Assembly (NCBI GenBank): GCA_003402735.1 | Contig: QQNE01000037.1 | Coordinates: forward strand, 1-37,215 | From: Verrucomicrobiota bacterium | GTDB lineage: Bacteria; Verrucomicrobiota; Verrucomicrobiia; Verrucomicrobiales; DEV007 | Reading direction: 5' to 3' | Length of the DNA stretch: 37,215 nucleotides | Shown: piece by piece, positions 1-7,209 of the stretch | Layout: every line of letters starts with the position of its first letter | Position numbering within the stretch: position 1 is the first letter of the stretch | Made by a program: the position numbers and the translations under genes | The notes under the pieces: generated by a model | Database searches by the model: none | What the model saw: only the letters and a program-made list of their open reading frames with translations | What the model was told of the DNA's origin: nothing

Positions 1-114
1 GACGGTGCCCTCGTCTTCCTCGCCTCGGAGTCCAGCCGCTACGTCACCGGCCAAACCCTGCTCGTGGACGGCGGCATCTCCGGAGGTCCGGTCCGGGCTC
101 TCCCCAAGAAATGA
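1..114 (+). CDS. SDR-family oxidoreductase, C-terminal fragment
   Basis: The first base begins an open frame of 37 codons ending in TGA. It reads as the C-terminus of a short-chain dehydrogenase/reductase: an ALVFLASESSRYVTGQ stretch followed by LLVDGG, the usual last helix and strand of classical SDR enzymes (FabG-like) that close the substrate pocket. The Rossmann core and the catalytic Tyr-Lys pair lie upstream of the window, so neither substrate nor cofactor can be read. The gene converges on the RNase Z-like gene with only ten bases between stops. Family assignment is firm; the specific reaction is unknown. Confidence 0.8.
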   Translation, partial: DGALVFLASESSRYVTGQTLLVDGGISGGPVRALPKK

Positions 115-124
115 TCTGCGAAGT

Positions 125-1150
125 CTAAAGATTCCAAACCGATGGAAACGCGGTCCGCGGGAAAATCGCGCGCGCTTCCCGCAGCATCTCTTTCCAGATG
201 AATTCCGGATAACGCCGGGAAAGGTGGAAGAGTTCCAGGCAGCCCACCCCGGCCCTCCGCGCCAGCTCCGCCACTTGCGTGCTCGTGGAATGATAATTCT
301 GCAGCGCCAACGCCGCGTCCGCCTGGGCATACTGCGCTTCACAGATCAGCACATCGCATCCCGCCAACCAGGGCACCAGCTTCTCCGTCCATGACTCATC
401 GAGCCGGAAATCCGTGAGGTAGGCGATCGATGCGCCGGGCGCGCGTTCCAGGAGCCGTTCCCGGAGCGGTTCAAGCTCCCACGCCTGCCCCTGAATCTCC
501 ACGGAACCGCTCACTTCCAGATTCTTGAGACTCTGAATCCAAGGGCCAGGACGGAGGCCTGACTCAGCCAATCGCTCCGGATTCACATTCAGCCTGCAAC
601 CTTCATCGACCCGGTAAGCGACCGAGGGTCCGCGGTGATCCAAAAGCCTCACGGTGACCCGGTAATCCGGGCCGTCAATGAGCGGCTCCATCAAGCCGGG
701 CGGCTCCGGATGCCGCACCGCGAAGGCCTCGGACACCTCCATTCGGGCTGCCTCGACGCGATCCTCATGGATTTCGTGGACCACCCAGCTGCCTGTCTGC
801 TGCTCATGAAGATTCCACCAGAAACTGCGGAACCGGTGCTGCATCAAGTCCATCGTCTGATCCGGTCCCCAAACATGGACCGGTTTGGTCTCCCGATTGA
901 AATTGATCCGAAAAAAACCATCGAATCCTGCCACATGGTCCATGTGGAAATGGGAGAAAAAAAGGTGGTCCACCGCCTGCAGTTCCGCCGACCCGAGCGG
1001 GCCGATGCAGCCGCTGCCGCAATCAAAAAGCAGCCGGTGAATTTGCTGGCCGGTATTCACCCGCACCCAAAGGGCGTTGTCTCCGCCCGCACGTCCCAGA
1101 ACCGCATGTTCGATCACTGCGCAATATGAATCGGGTTGCGCCGCTGACAA
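125..1150 (-). CDS. RNase Z-like metallo-beta-lactamase-fold hydrolase
   Basis: A 341-residue metallo-beta-lactamase-fold protein. The metal-binding motif SHFHMDHVAGFDG is present, followed later by YLTDFR (bridging Asp), CEAQY, NYHSTSTQVAELA and ELFHLSRRY. The last two match the HST exosite-side motif and the final His ligand of the RNase Z/ElaC group, which trims tRNA 3' ends; many relatives are uncharacterised hydrolases. All expected zinc ligands appear present. The gene follows hemA by eight bases and is probably co-transcribed with it. The start given is a TTG without a Shine-Dalgarno. A GTG at 1117 would begin right at the first beta strand (IEHAVLG) and is a good alternative. Fold is certain; tRNase activity is inferred. 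Confidence 0.85.
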   Translation of the reverse strand: MSAAQPDSYCAVIEHAVLGRAGGDNALWVRVNTGQQIHRLLFDCGSGCIGPLGSAELQAVDHLFFSHFHMDHVAGFDGFFRINFNRETKPVHVWGPDQTMDLMQHRFRSFWWNLHEQQTGSWVVHEIHEDRVEAARMEVSEAFAVRHPEPPGLMEPLIDGPDYRVTVRLLDHRGPSVAYRVDEGCRLNVNPERLAESGLRPGPWIQSLKNLEVSGSVEIQGQAWELEPLRERLLERAPGASIAYLTDFRLDESWTEKLVPWLAGCDVLICEAQYAQADAALALQNYHSTSTQVAELARRAGVGCLELFHLSRRYPEFIWKEMLREARAIFPRTAFPSVWNL

Positions 1151-1158
1151 GCGGTGGC

Positions 1159-2226
1159 TCAGCCCGCCGTGCCGCCTTGCTCGGCCCGCACCGGCGAATA
1201 GGTCGGCGGCACGGATTCAAGAGCGGCGATTCCCTTCTCCTCCAGATACTTGTGCAAAACCTGATCACACTGCCGGATCTGGGTCTCCCGCTTCCGCCTC
1301 GCCGCATCCGCGATCTGGGAGAGCGCGTCGATCGGATAGAGATAAACGTCCGGAATCCGCGCCACCAACGGATCCACATCCCGGGGCACCGCGATGTCGA
1401 TCACGATCAACGGTCGCCCACGACGGGACTTCATCGCCGCCGCAATCGCCTCGGCGTGGATCACGATGTGGGGGGCGGAAGTGGAACTGATGATGATGTC
1501 GGTGCCTGGCACCCGACTCTCCCAATCATCAAACCGAATGGCTTCGCCGCCGATCGCCTCCGCAAGTTCGACCGCCCGATCATGAGACCGGTTGGAAACG
1601 ATGACGCTGCACGCCCCGCGCGAGAGTAGGCTTTGCGCCACCACCCGGCTCATGTCGCCGGCCCCGATGAGCATCACGTGACAGCGTTTCAGGTCCCCGA
1701 AAACCTTTTCCGCCAAATCCACGGCCACCGACCCGACCGAGGTGGAACCCCGCTGAATCTGGGTGTTGTTGCGCAAGTGTTTGCCCACCTGAAAGGACTG
1801 CTGAAACAGCTTGTTCAACACCCGGGAAGTCGTGCCCACGCTCTGCGCCGTCGCGTAGGCTTTCTTCACCTGACCGAAAATCTCTGTTTCCCCCAAAACC
1901 ATCGACTCCAACCCGCTGGCCACCCGGAACAGGTGCACCGCGCCCTCCCGATCCGACTTCCGGTAAAACGGCAAATCATCGCCCTCAGCAAGGTCAAATC
2001 GGCGCCGGAAGTAGTTCTCCATTCCGGCAAAGCCATTCCCGGCATGTTCGGCCACGGCGTAGACCTCCACCCTGTTGCAGGTGTTGAGCACGACCGCCTC
2101 CTGCAAGCCCTCGAGGCTCACCAGATCGCGCAAGGCGTCGGGAAGCTCCTTTTCCGCAAATGCCATGCGCTCCCGGATTTCCACGGGTGCCGTCTGGTGG
2201 CTGATGCCAAGGCAAATGAGGTTCAT
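1159..2226 (-). CDS. hemA: Glutamyl-tRNA reductase (short form)
   Basis: Reduces glutamyl-tRNA(Glu) to glutamate-1-semialdehyde with NADPH, the first committed step of C5-pathway tetrapyrrole synthesis in the cytoplasm. The N-terminus GISHQTAPVEIRERMAF, the catalytic-cysteine motif LNTCNRVEVYA, FRVASGLESMVLGETEI and the Rossmann segment MLIGAGDMSRVVAQS are all clear. At 355 residues it is about 50-80 shorter than typical GluTR: after the linker (VYLYPIDAL) only about 55 residues remain, so most of the C-terminal dimerisation domain is missing. The frame ends cleanly and the RNase Z-like gene follows at once, so this looks like a natural short form rather than a frameshift. The upstream cytochrome-assembly-like membrane gene ends 49 bases before it, the familiar hemX-hemA pairing. 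Confidence 0.95.
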   Translation of the reverse strand: MNLICLGISHQTAPVEIRERMAFAEKELPDALRDLVSLEGLQEAVVLNTCNRVEVYAVAEHAGNGFAGMENYFRRRFDLAEGDDLPFYRKSDREGAVHLFRVASGLESMVLGETEIFGQVKKAYATAQSVGTTSRVLNKLFQQSFQVGKHLRNNTQIQRGSTSVGSVAVDLAEKVFGDLKRCHVMLIGAGDMSRVVAQSLLSRGACSVIVSNRSHDRAVELAEAIGGEAIRFDDWESRVPGTDIIISSTSAPHIVIHAEAIAAAMKSRRGRPLIVIDIAVPRDVDPLVARIPDVYLYPIDALSQIADAARRKRETQIRQCDQVLHKYLEEKGIAALESVPPTYSPVRAEQGGTAG

Positions 2227-2275
2227 TCGCAGGGATGCTTCGACCGGAAAACAGATGAAAAGTTCAACTTCGGTT

Positions 2276-3052
2276 TCAGTGTTCCAACATCATGAGGGTG
2301 AGCACTGGCAAACCGAACACGATCACGGCGGCCCGGGCTGTTTCCAGGGAGGCCAGCCCCCGAAACCGTTTTACGGCCAAAAGAGCGGCATAGGCCAACC
2401 AAACGCCCACCGAAAGCACCAGGTGCATCCCCGTGGGCGGACGATCTGTGCCGAATCCGCTGGCGATGCCCACACTGAGAAGCACCAGTCCGATCGCAAT
2501 CAGTCGCACGATGGCCGTGGCGAGGTTGGTGACCGGCGGCAATTCATAGCTCAAGGCCTGCAACTCCCCGCGGCGCAAAAGATGATCCTGAATCAGGAAC
2601 ATCACCCCGGCGATACAGGCCAAAGCGAAGGCACCGTAGGCCAACAGCGACACCGAGGCATGCATCTCCAACCAATAATCATCGGCCGGGTGTCGCACCG
2701 CCGGTCGCATCAGAAACGGCAGGGCCAACGACTGAAACAGGCTCACCATCGGCGCGATGAACAGCCCGAGAAGCGAAAGCCGGAACGCACGCCCCAGAAG
2801 GAAATAGAGGAGCACCGCACTCCAACTCACAAATACCAGGATCTCCTGGGGACTGGTGATGGGGCACCGCCCCGCCGCCCCTCCTCGCACCGCCAGAAAC
2901 AAACACTGTCCGGCGAAACCAGCCGCCATCGCCAAAAGCTTGCTCGCCGGCGGCTGATAACGCCCGTGCCGCAACGCCAACGCCGACTGGACAAAACCGC
3001 CCAGGAAACACGCCGTGGACAACGCCAGCCATATCCATCCAGACCCGGTCAT
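2276..3052 (-). CDS. CcsA/HemX-like cytochrome c assembly membrane protein
   Basis: A 258-residue polytopic membrane protein with about eight hydrophobic segments. It resembles the cytochrome c assembly family (CcsA/CcmC/HemX): the PITSPQEILVFVSW segment and LEMHASVSLLAYGAF, with a conserved His in the latter, followed by a long TM helix and IQDHLLRRGELQ. I see no full tryptophan-rich WWD haem-handling loop, so HemX-type function (modulating hemA or haem handling) is as likely as a true CcsA haem lyase. It is first in a leftward operon with hemA and the RNase Z-like gene. A candidate promoter lies so close that its transcript may be leaderless. Confidence 0.8.
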   Translation of the reverse strand: MTGSGWIWLALSTACFLGGFVQSALALRHGRYQPPASKLLAMAAGFAGQCLFLAVRGGAAGRCPITSPQEILVFVSWSAVLLYFLLGRAFRLSLLGLFIAPMVSLFQSLALPFLMRPAVRHPADDYWLEMHASVSLLAYGAFALACIAGVMFLIQDHLLRRGELQALSYELPPVTNLATAIVRLIAIGLVLLSVGIASGFGTDRPPTGMHLVLSVGVWLAYAALLAVKRFRGLASLETARAAVIVFGLPVLTLMMLEH

Positions 3053-3058
3053 GGTGCC

Positions 3059-3086
3059 ATTCTACGCCAAATTCCGGATCTGTCAC
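3059..3086 (-). promoter_or_regulatory. Candidate sigma-70 promoter for ccsA-hemA operon
   Basis: Read on the minus strand: GTGACA (five of six matches to TTGACA), a 16-base spacer, then TAGAAT (five of six matches to TATAAT). The predicted transcription start falls about seven bases further, essentially at the ATG at 3052, which implies a leaderless or nearly leaderless mRNA. No Shine-Dalgarno is present before that ATG, which fits. The site is seen by eye only. Confidence 0.45.
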
Positions 3087-3174
3087 CCACGGGTCGCAAC
3101 CCGCCGCAAACCAGCCTTCGCGGCTCGTTTTGTTCTTGCGGGACCGCACACCCAAAGGTATGGAAGCAAAGGTC

Positions 3175-3195
3175 TGATAATGAGTCTCAGTTGCA
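3175..3195. promoter_or_regulatory. Fur box upstream of feoAB
   Basis: The stretch containing GATAATGAGTCTCAGTTGC matches the classical 19-bp Fur consensus GATAATGATAATCATTATC at 13 positions. Its reverse complement contains TGAGACTCATTATCA, a near-perfect 7-1-7 Fur palindrome half. It sits directly before feoA, an iron-uptake operon normally repressed by Fe-Fur. A weak promoter (TTGCGG, 17 bases, TATGGA at 3136-3164) would place the transcription start inside or beside the box, which is the usual repression geometry. Confidence 0.65.
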
Positions 3196-3209
3196 CCGAT
3201 CCGACTCAC

Positions 3210-3467
3210 ATGAACCCCGCCCCCATCACCACCATCGATCGTCTCCCCCCGCGCTCCCAGGCGGTCGTCGTCTCCTGCTCCGGTCCCGCCTCCTTCCGGC
3301 TTCAGGAACTCGGTCTCCTCCCGGGCACCCACATCCGGCTTCTCCGCCGCGCCCCGTTGCGCGATCCCCTGCAAATCCAAGTCGGACAATCTCTCCTTGC
3401 GCTGCGCCTCCGCGAAGCCCGTTCCGTTCAGGTCGAGCCGTTGGCTTCAGACGACTCCAACCCATGA
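3210..3467 (+). CDS. feoA: Ferrous iron transport protein A (FeoA)
   Basis: An 85-residue SH3-like FeoA domain protein, a small cytoplasmic partner of FeoB needed for Fe(II) uptake. The hallmark pattern is visible: LPPRSQAVVVS, then FRLQELGLLPGTHIRLLRRAP and LLALRLREARSVQV. The ATG at 3210 is preferred over an in-frame ATG at 3180, because 3180 lies inside the Fur box and the domain begins just after 3210. Neither start is settled by a Shine-Dalgarno, although AAAGG lies seven bases before 3180. The stop overlaps the feoB start by ATGA, indicating translational coupling. Confidence 0.9.
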   Translation: MNPAPITTIDRLPPRSQAVVVSCSGPASFRLQELGLLPGTHIRLLRRAPLRDPLQIQVGQSLLALRLREARSVQVEPLASDDSNP

Positions 3468-5464
3468 ATCCGGCTGCCCCGCCGTCCGGCCCCCGCGTGG
3501 TTGCCCTGGCGGGCAATCCCAATTGCGGCAAGTCCACCCTCTTCAACGCTCTGACCGGACTTCGGCAGAAGGTCGCCAACTACCCGGGCGTCACGGTCGA
3601 ACGCAGGGAAGGCTTGGCCTATGACCAGCACGGCAAGCCCCTGCGCCTCATCGACCTCCCGGGCGCCTACAGCCTCCATCACCAGTCTCCCGATGAGGCC
3701 ATCCTGCGCGATGTCCTTCTCGGCAAGATGTCCGACGTGCCCCGGCCCGACATCGTCATCTGCGTCGTGGATGCCTCCAACGCGGAACGCCACCTCTTCC
3801 TCGCCAGCCAGATCCTCGAACTCGGCATCCCGGCCATCATCGTCCTCAACATGATGGACATCGCCGAGGCCCGCGGAATCCGGCCCGATGCCGCGCGCCT
3901 CAGTGAAATCTTCGGAGTGCCGGTCGTCACCATGGAGGCCACTTCCCGCAAGGGCTTGGCCGAACTCCGCATCGCCCTCGCCTCCAACCATCTCAAACCC
4001 AGTCTCCACGCCGCCCCGCTGCCCCCGGAAAGTTTGCGGCACCTTCCCGTCCTGCCCGACGGATCCATCGACCGACGCCATCTTTACCTGGGCGAGAACG
4101 GCGGTTCACCCAATTCCGCCACGGAATGGCGGGACCGGATCACAGCCAGCCGTTACGGAGCCATCCGCGAAGTCTGTTCCCGAGCGGTGCACATCATCGA
4201 TCCCGCCCGCGTCCATCCCACGGAACGGATTGATCAGGTCGCCCTCCACCCGCTGCTGGGGCCCATCATCGCGCTGCTCGTCCTCACCGTGATGTTCTAC
4301 CTCATTTTCAGCTTCGCGGAGATCCCGATGGGTTGGATCGAATCGCTCTTTGGCGCCATGTCCTCCCTGGTGAATCAGTGGCTCCCCGAGGGGGACCTCC
4401 GTTCCCTGGTCTGCGACGGGATCCTCGCCGGCGTCAGCGGCGTCGTGGTCTTTCTTCCACAAATTCTGATCCTCTTTTTCTTCATCGGGCTGATGGAGGA
4501 TACCGGCTACCTCCCCAGAATCGCCTTCATGATGGATCGGATCATGTCCCGGGTCGGCTTGAGCGGCAAATCGTTTGTCCCGCTCCTCAGTTCACACGCC
4601 TGCGCGGTCCCGGCCATCATGGGAGCCCGCACCATCGAACACGAAAAGGATCGCCTGATCACCATTCTCGTCGCCCCCCTCGCCAGTTGCTCGGCCCGGC
4701 TCCCGGTCTACCTCCTCCTCATCGCCGCCATGATGCCGACAGAGACGGTGCCGCCCCTCACCAGGGCTCTCATTCTGATGGGACTCTATTCCGGCGGAAT
4801 TCTCGGAATCTTCCTCTTTGCCTGGATCTTCAACCGCCTCCTGCAACGGACCGAAACCGGTCCTTCCATCATGGAATTGCCCACCTACAAGCTGCCTGCC
4901 CTGACCTCGGTGGCCTTCCAAATGCTGCAGCGCGGCTGGCTCTTCATCAAGCGAGCCGGCACCATCATCCTCGCCGTCACCATCGTCCTCTGGGCCGCAA
5001 ACAATTATCCCAAGAACGACAACCCCGCTCTGCAACGCGAACAGAGCATCGCCGGACGTCTTGGCAAAGCCATCGAACCTGTCATCTCTCCCCTCGGTTT
5101 CGACTGGAAAATCGGGATCGGCGTCATCGCTTCCTTCGCCGCCCGCGAGGTGTTCGTCAGCGCCATGGCCATCACTTACGAAGCGGGCGAAATCGAAGAC
5201 GAAGAAGGCCAGCGCATGGCCCTCCGCCAACGCTTCCGGGAAGCCCGGCGCGACGACGGCTCCCCCGCCTTCACCACCCTCACCTACGTGAGCCTGATGG
5301 TCTTCTATGTGTTCGCCATGCAATGCGCCAGCACCACCGCCGTGGTCCGCAGGGAGACCAACTCGTGGAAATGGGCCCTTTTCCAGTTCGGTTACATGAC
5401 CGCCACCGCTTGGATCGCCTCCTTCCTGGTCTTCCAAGGCGGACGCCTCTTCGGCTTCAGCTGA
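3464..5464 (+). CDS. feoB: Ferrous iron transporter FeoB
   Basis: The 666-residue inner-membrane Fe(II) transporter with an N-terminal GTPase domain. G motifs are visible: G1 GNPNCGKST, G3 DLPGAYSL, G4 NMMD and G5-like EATSRKG, followed by the helical regulatory segment. The membrane part has two gate repeats. The first gate carries SSHACAVPAIMGARTI where many FeoB proteins have GCNVPAIMATRTI, so a cysteine is kept in the ion path with a shifted context. The FAAREVFVSAMA segment is the second gate, and MQCASTTAVVRRE is near the C-terminus. It starts inside the feoA stop codon and is followed 12 bases later by a FeoB-associated small protein. Confidence 0.97.
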   Translation: MNPAAPPSGPRVVALAGNPNCGKSTLFNALTGLRQKVANYPGVTVERREGLAYDQHGKPLRLIDLPGAYSLHHQSPDEAILRDVLLGKMSDVPRPDIVICVVDASNAERHLFLASQILELGIPAIIVLNMMDIAEARGIRPDAARLSEIFGVPVVTMEATSRKGLAELRIALASNHLKPSLHAAPLPPESLRHLPVLPDGSIDRRHLYLGENGGSPNSATEWRDRITASRYGAIREVCSRAVHIIDPARVHPTERIDQVALHPLLGPIIALLVLTVMFYLIFSFAEIPMGWIESLFGAMSSLVNQWLPEGDLRSLVCDGILAGVSGVVVFLPQILILFFFIGLMEDTGYLPRIAFMMDRIMSRVGLSGKSFVPLLSSHACAVPAIMGARTIEHEKDRLITILVAPLASCSARLPVYLLLIAAMMPTETVPPLTRALILMGLYSGGILGIFLFAWIFNRLLQRTETGPSIMELPTYKLPALTSVAFQMLQRGWLFIKRAGTIILAVTIVLWAANNYPKNDNPALQREQSIAGRLGKAIEPVISPLGFDWKIGIGVIASFAAREVFVSAMAITYEAGEIEDEEGQRMALRQRFREARRDDGSPAFTTLTYVSLMVFYVFAMQCASTTAVVRRETNSWKWALFQFGYMTATAWIASFLVFQGGRLFGFS

Positions 5465-5476
5465 ACGAACACCGCC

Positions 5477-5755
5477 ATGCAACCTGACTGGCAGACCTGG
5501 ACCGCCCTGTCCATCACCGCCATCGCCACCGGCTCCCTCCTCCGCCGCGCCTGGAAAACGCTCCGGTCCGACTCGTCCTCCTGCGGAACCACCTGCGGAG
5601 CCTGCCCGTCCCCCAAAAAGCCGGGTCGCAGAACCGATCCCACCGCGGCTTCATCACCGAAGCTCCATCAGCGTTCGGTGAACCCATCTTGCAACGTCCA
5701 GCGGCGGAGCGATGGTGCATCAGGCCCAAATCCCGCCCCCCCCGATCGTGCTTGA
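5477..5755 (+). CDS. FeoB-associated Cys-rich membrane protein
   Basis: Residues 1-45 fit the small FeoB-associated Cys-rich family: one N-terminal hydrophobic segment (WTALSITAIATGSLL) followed by a basic stretch and a CGTTCGACP cysteine cluster that could hold iron or a disulfide near the membrane. Its place directly after feoB supports this. Family members are usually about 50-70 residues. Here the frame runs on for 40 more Ser/Pro/Arg-rich residues of no recognisable fold, so the 3' half may be decayed or an out-of-family extension. It overlaps the next small ORF. Confidence 0.65.
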   Translation: MQPDWQTWTALSITAIATGSLLRRAWKTLRSDSSSCGTTCGACPSPKKPGRRTDPTAASSPKLHQRSVNPSCNVQRRSDGASGPNPAPPDRA

Positions 5756-5843
5756 GAACCTGAGAGTCCACAGCCTCCAACCCGTCAGCGCGGTCCTTAT
5801 CGATGCCCATCTCATTTACTCCGGGCCCGGGACCGGAGGATGA
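5712..5843 (+). CDS. Possible small ORF, unknown function
   Basis: A 43-codon ORF starting ATGGTGCATCAGG with GGAG three bases upstream. It ends in TGA at 5841-5843, overlapping by ATGA the ATG of the IS-interrupted ORF that follows. I recognise no family. The product contains PPPPIVLENLRVHSL and ends GPGTGG. Support comes only from the overlap geometry and the apparent operon with the following genes. It overlaps the doubtful 3' end of the preceding Cys-rich gene. It could be a remnant or not a gene at all. Confidence 0.25.
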   Translation: MVHQAQIPPPPIVLENLRVHSLQPVSAVLIDAHLIYSGPGTGG

Positions 5844-5920
5844 TCTTTGTCGAGTCCGCCGAGGAGACGTTCCGCGAACGGCTCGCAATCCGCTTCGTGG
5901 GAAATCACCGTTATCTCCTA

Positions 5921-7073
5921 GTGCATCAACCGGTCTGAATTGATGGGTAGAGTGACTTGAGTTTTATGCTCGCGTCAGCCGTGGTGAATCACCATTGGAT
6001 TCTTTGATGACTCGCGTTGCGCCCTTCGGTCCATGTCCGAACTTCGGTTCGCAGTTCGGACATGTCCGCGATCCTGCGATCCAGGCGCTGTCGGCTCAGC
6101 GCACTCAGTTCGCATTCTGCGATGTTGAGCCAGCTGGCATGTTTGGGAGTGTAGTGGAATTCGAAACGCTCCCTTGAGTCGCTTGGCCTCTTCCGGCCCA
6201 AAGGCTTCGTAAAGGGCCGCCGCCCTGTGGGTGTTCAGGTTGTCCTGGACCAGAACAATCTTCTCTGCCCCGGCGAAGTGCGCATCGGACAGGGCCTTCA
6301 GACATTCAGCGTAATCACGCGTGGGCTTGCGTTCCCGGACATCGACTGCGCGCCAACCTTCCAGAGGAGCACACATCATGAAGAGAGTGCCGACACCATT
6401 GCGCTCGGATTCGTAGTGAATGCGCTCGGGCTGTCCCTTCTTCGCCCGCATAGGCGGGGTGATTTCCTTCACCAATTGCTTTGTCGATTCATCCAGGCAA
6501 ACCACGGAGCATTTCGGATCGTGAGGGCGCGCATAGACATCCAGGATCTCCTCCATCTGGCAAACAAACTCAGCGCGATTGGTGCGAATGGCTTCGCACC
6601 ACTGCCTTTTTTGCCAGGGTTTGATCTCGTTTTTTTAAGCGTCATGCAAACGGCCTCCCTGCCGATGGAAGCGACGACGTTGAGTTCAACCAACTTGTCG
6701 GCAAGAAGTTGCGTGGTCCACTTGGCCCGTTTGTCTGGCGGCCGTTCGCAAGCTAGGGCGACCAACTGCGCCTCCCCCTTGGCATCGAGTCTGCGCTCGT
6801 TAACCCGGTCGGGTTCTCTCCGTTGCAGCGCGCGCTCCAAACCGTGTTCGACGAAGATGCGCCGGGCGCGCTGGACGGTGGCCGTTCCAACGTGAACGGC
6901 TTCGGAGATGCGTTCGTCACCAAGCGCTCCGCCCGGAGCATTCTCATCGGCTTTACGTAAAATCCGGGCATGACGCTGTTTGTGAGCCGCACATTGGTCT
7001 TTTCGGATCACGGCCTCCAGCAATTCACGCTCGGATGCCTCCAGTCGAACTCGTTAGAGCTTTGGCATCCCTG
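5921..7073 (-). mobile_element. IS630-family insertion sequence, decayed
   Basis: About 1153 bases flanked on both sides by TA (5919-5920 and 7074-7075), the target duplication typical of the IS630/Tc1-mariner group. The ends GTGCATCAACCGG (left) and CAGGGATGCCAAAG (right, reverse complement) are only weakly similar, so the terminal repeats are degenerate or the edges are off by a few bases. The single gene inside is a frameshifted IS630 transposase on the minus strand. The boundary choice is supported because excision to one TA rejoins a reading frame in the flanks. Confidence 0.75.
5926..7023 (-). pseudogene. IS630-family transposase (DDE), multiply broken
   Basis: The N-terminal part has a helix-turn-helix (AAHKQRHARILRKAD, then DERISEAVHVGTATVQRAR). 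The catalytic part has CLDES, VLVQDNLNTH and HASWLNIAECEL, supplying the D, D and E of the DDE triad, but these lie in different frames. Three interruptions separate them. The first is an A7 run (6630-6636), where a -1 slip restores the frame; this is the usual IS630 frameshift site and may be programmed. The second is one extra base near 6171-6173, just before the ERFEFHYTPKHASWL segment. The third is an in-frame TGA at 5989-5991, after which the family-typical FTTADA...KLKSLYPS tail continues to a stop at 5926. The last two are disabling. The start is a TTG at 7021-7023 or a nearby upstream CTG. The element is probably immobile on its own. Confidence 0.9.
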
Positions 7074-7209
7074 TAGATATTCATCGTATTCAAAAGTACA
7101 AGTTAGAAATCTGGATTTCTTATCAATTCACAACGGGCCTTGCACTAGACCCCAAACAGCATTTCCGTTGGCCGGAAATCCGTTTCGTGCGAGAAGTCGA
7201 CCCGTAAGA

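Larger units (their letters stand above)
5840..7207 (+). pseudogene. Small ORF split by the IS630 element
   Basis: The frame starting ATGATCTTTGTCGAG at 5840 is open for 27 codons to the TA at 5919-5920. If 5921-7075 (the element plus one TA) is removed, the same frame continues at 7076 for 43 more codons to TAA at 7205-7207, giving a 70-residue protein. The left part contains ESAEETFRERLAIRFVG and the right part YKLEIWISYQFTTG and WPEIRFVREVDP. The restored stop lies two bases before the M50 protease ATG, and the restored start overlaps the previous ORF by ATGA, so the three look like one operon. Function is unrecognised. As it stands the frame stops just inside the element, giving about 32 residues. 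Confidence 0.5.

Noticed and set aside
2075..3463. Long upstream extension of the feoB frame
   Set aside because: It runs antisense through hemA and ccsA and through feoA out of frame; FeoB homology begins at 3464 where the ATG overlaps the feoA stop.
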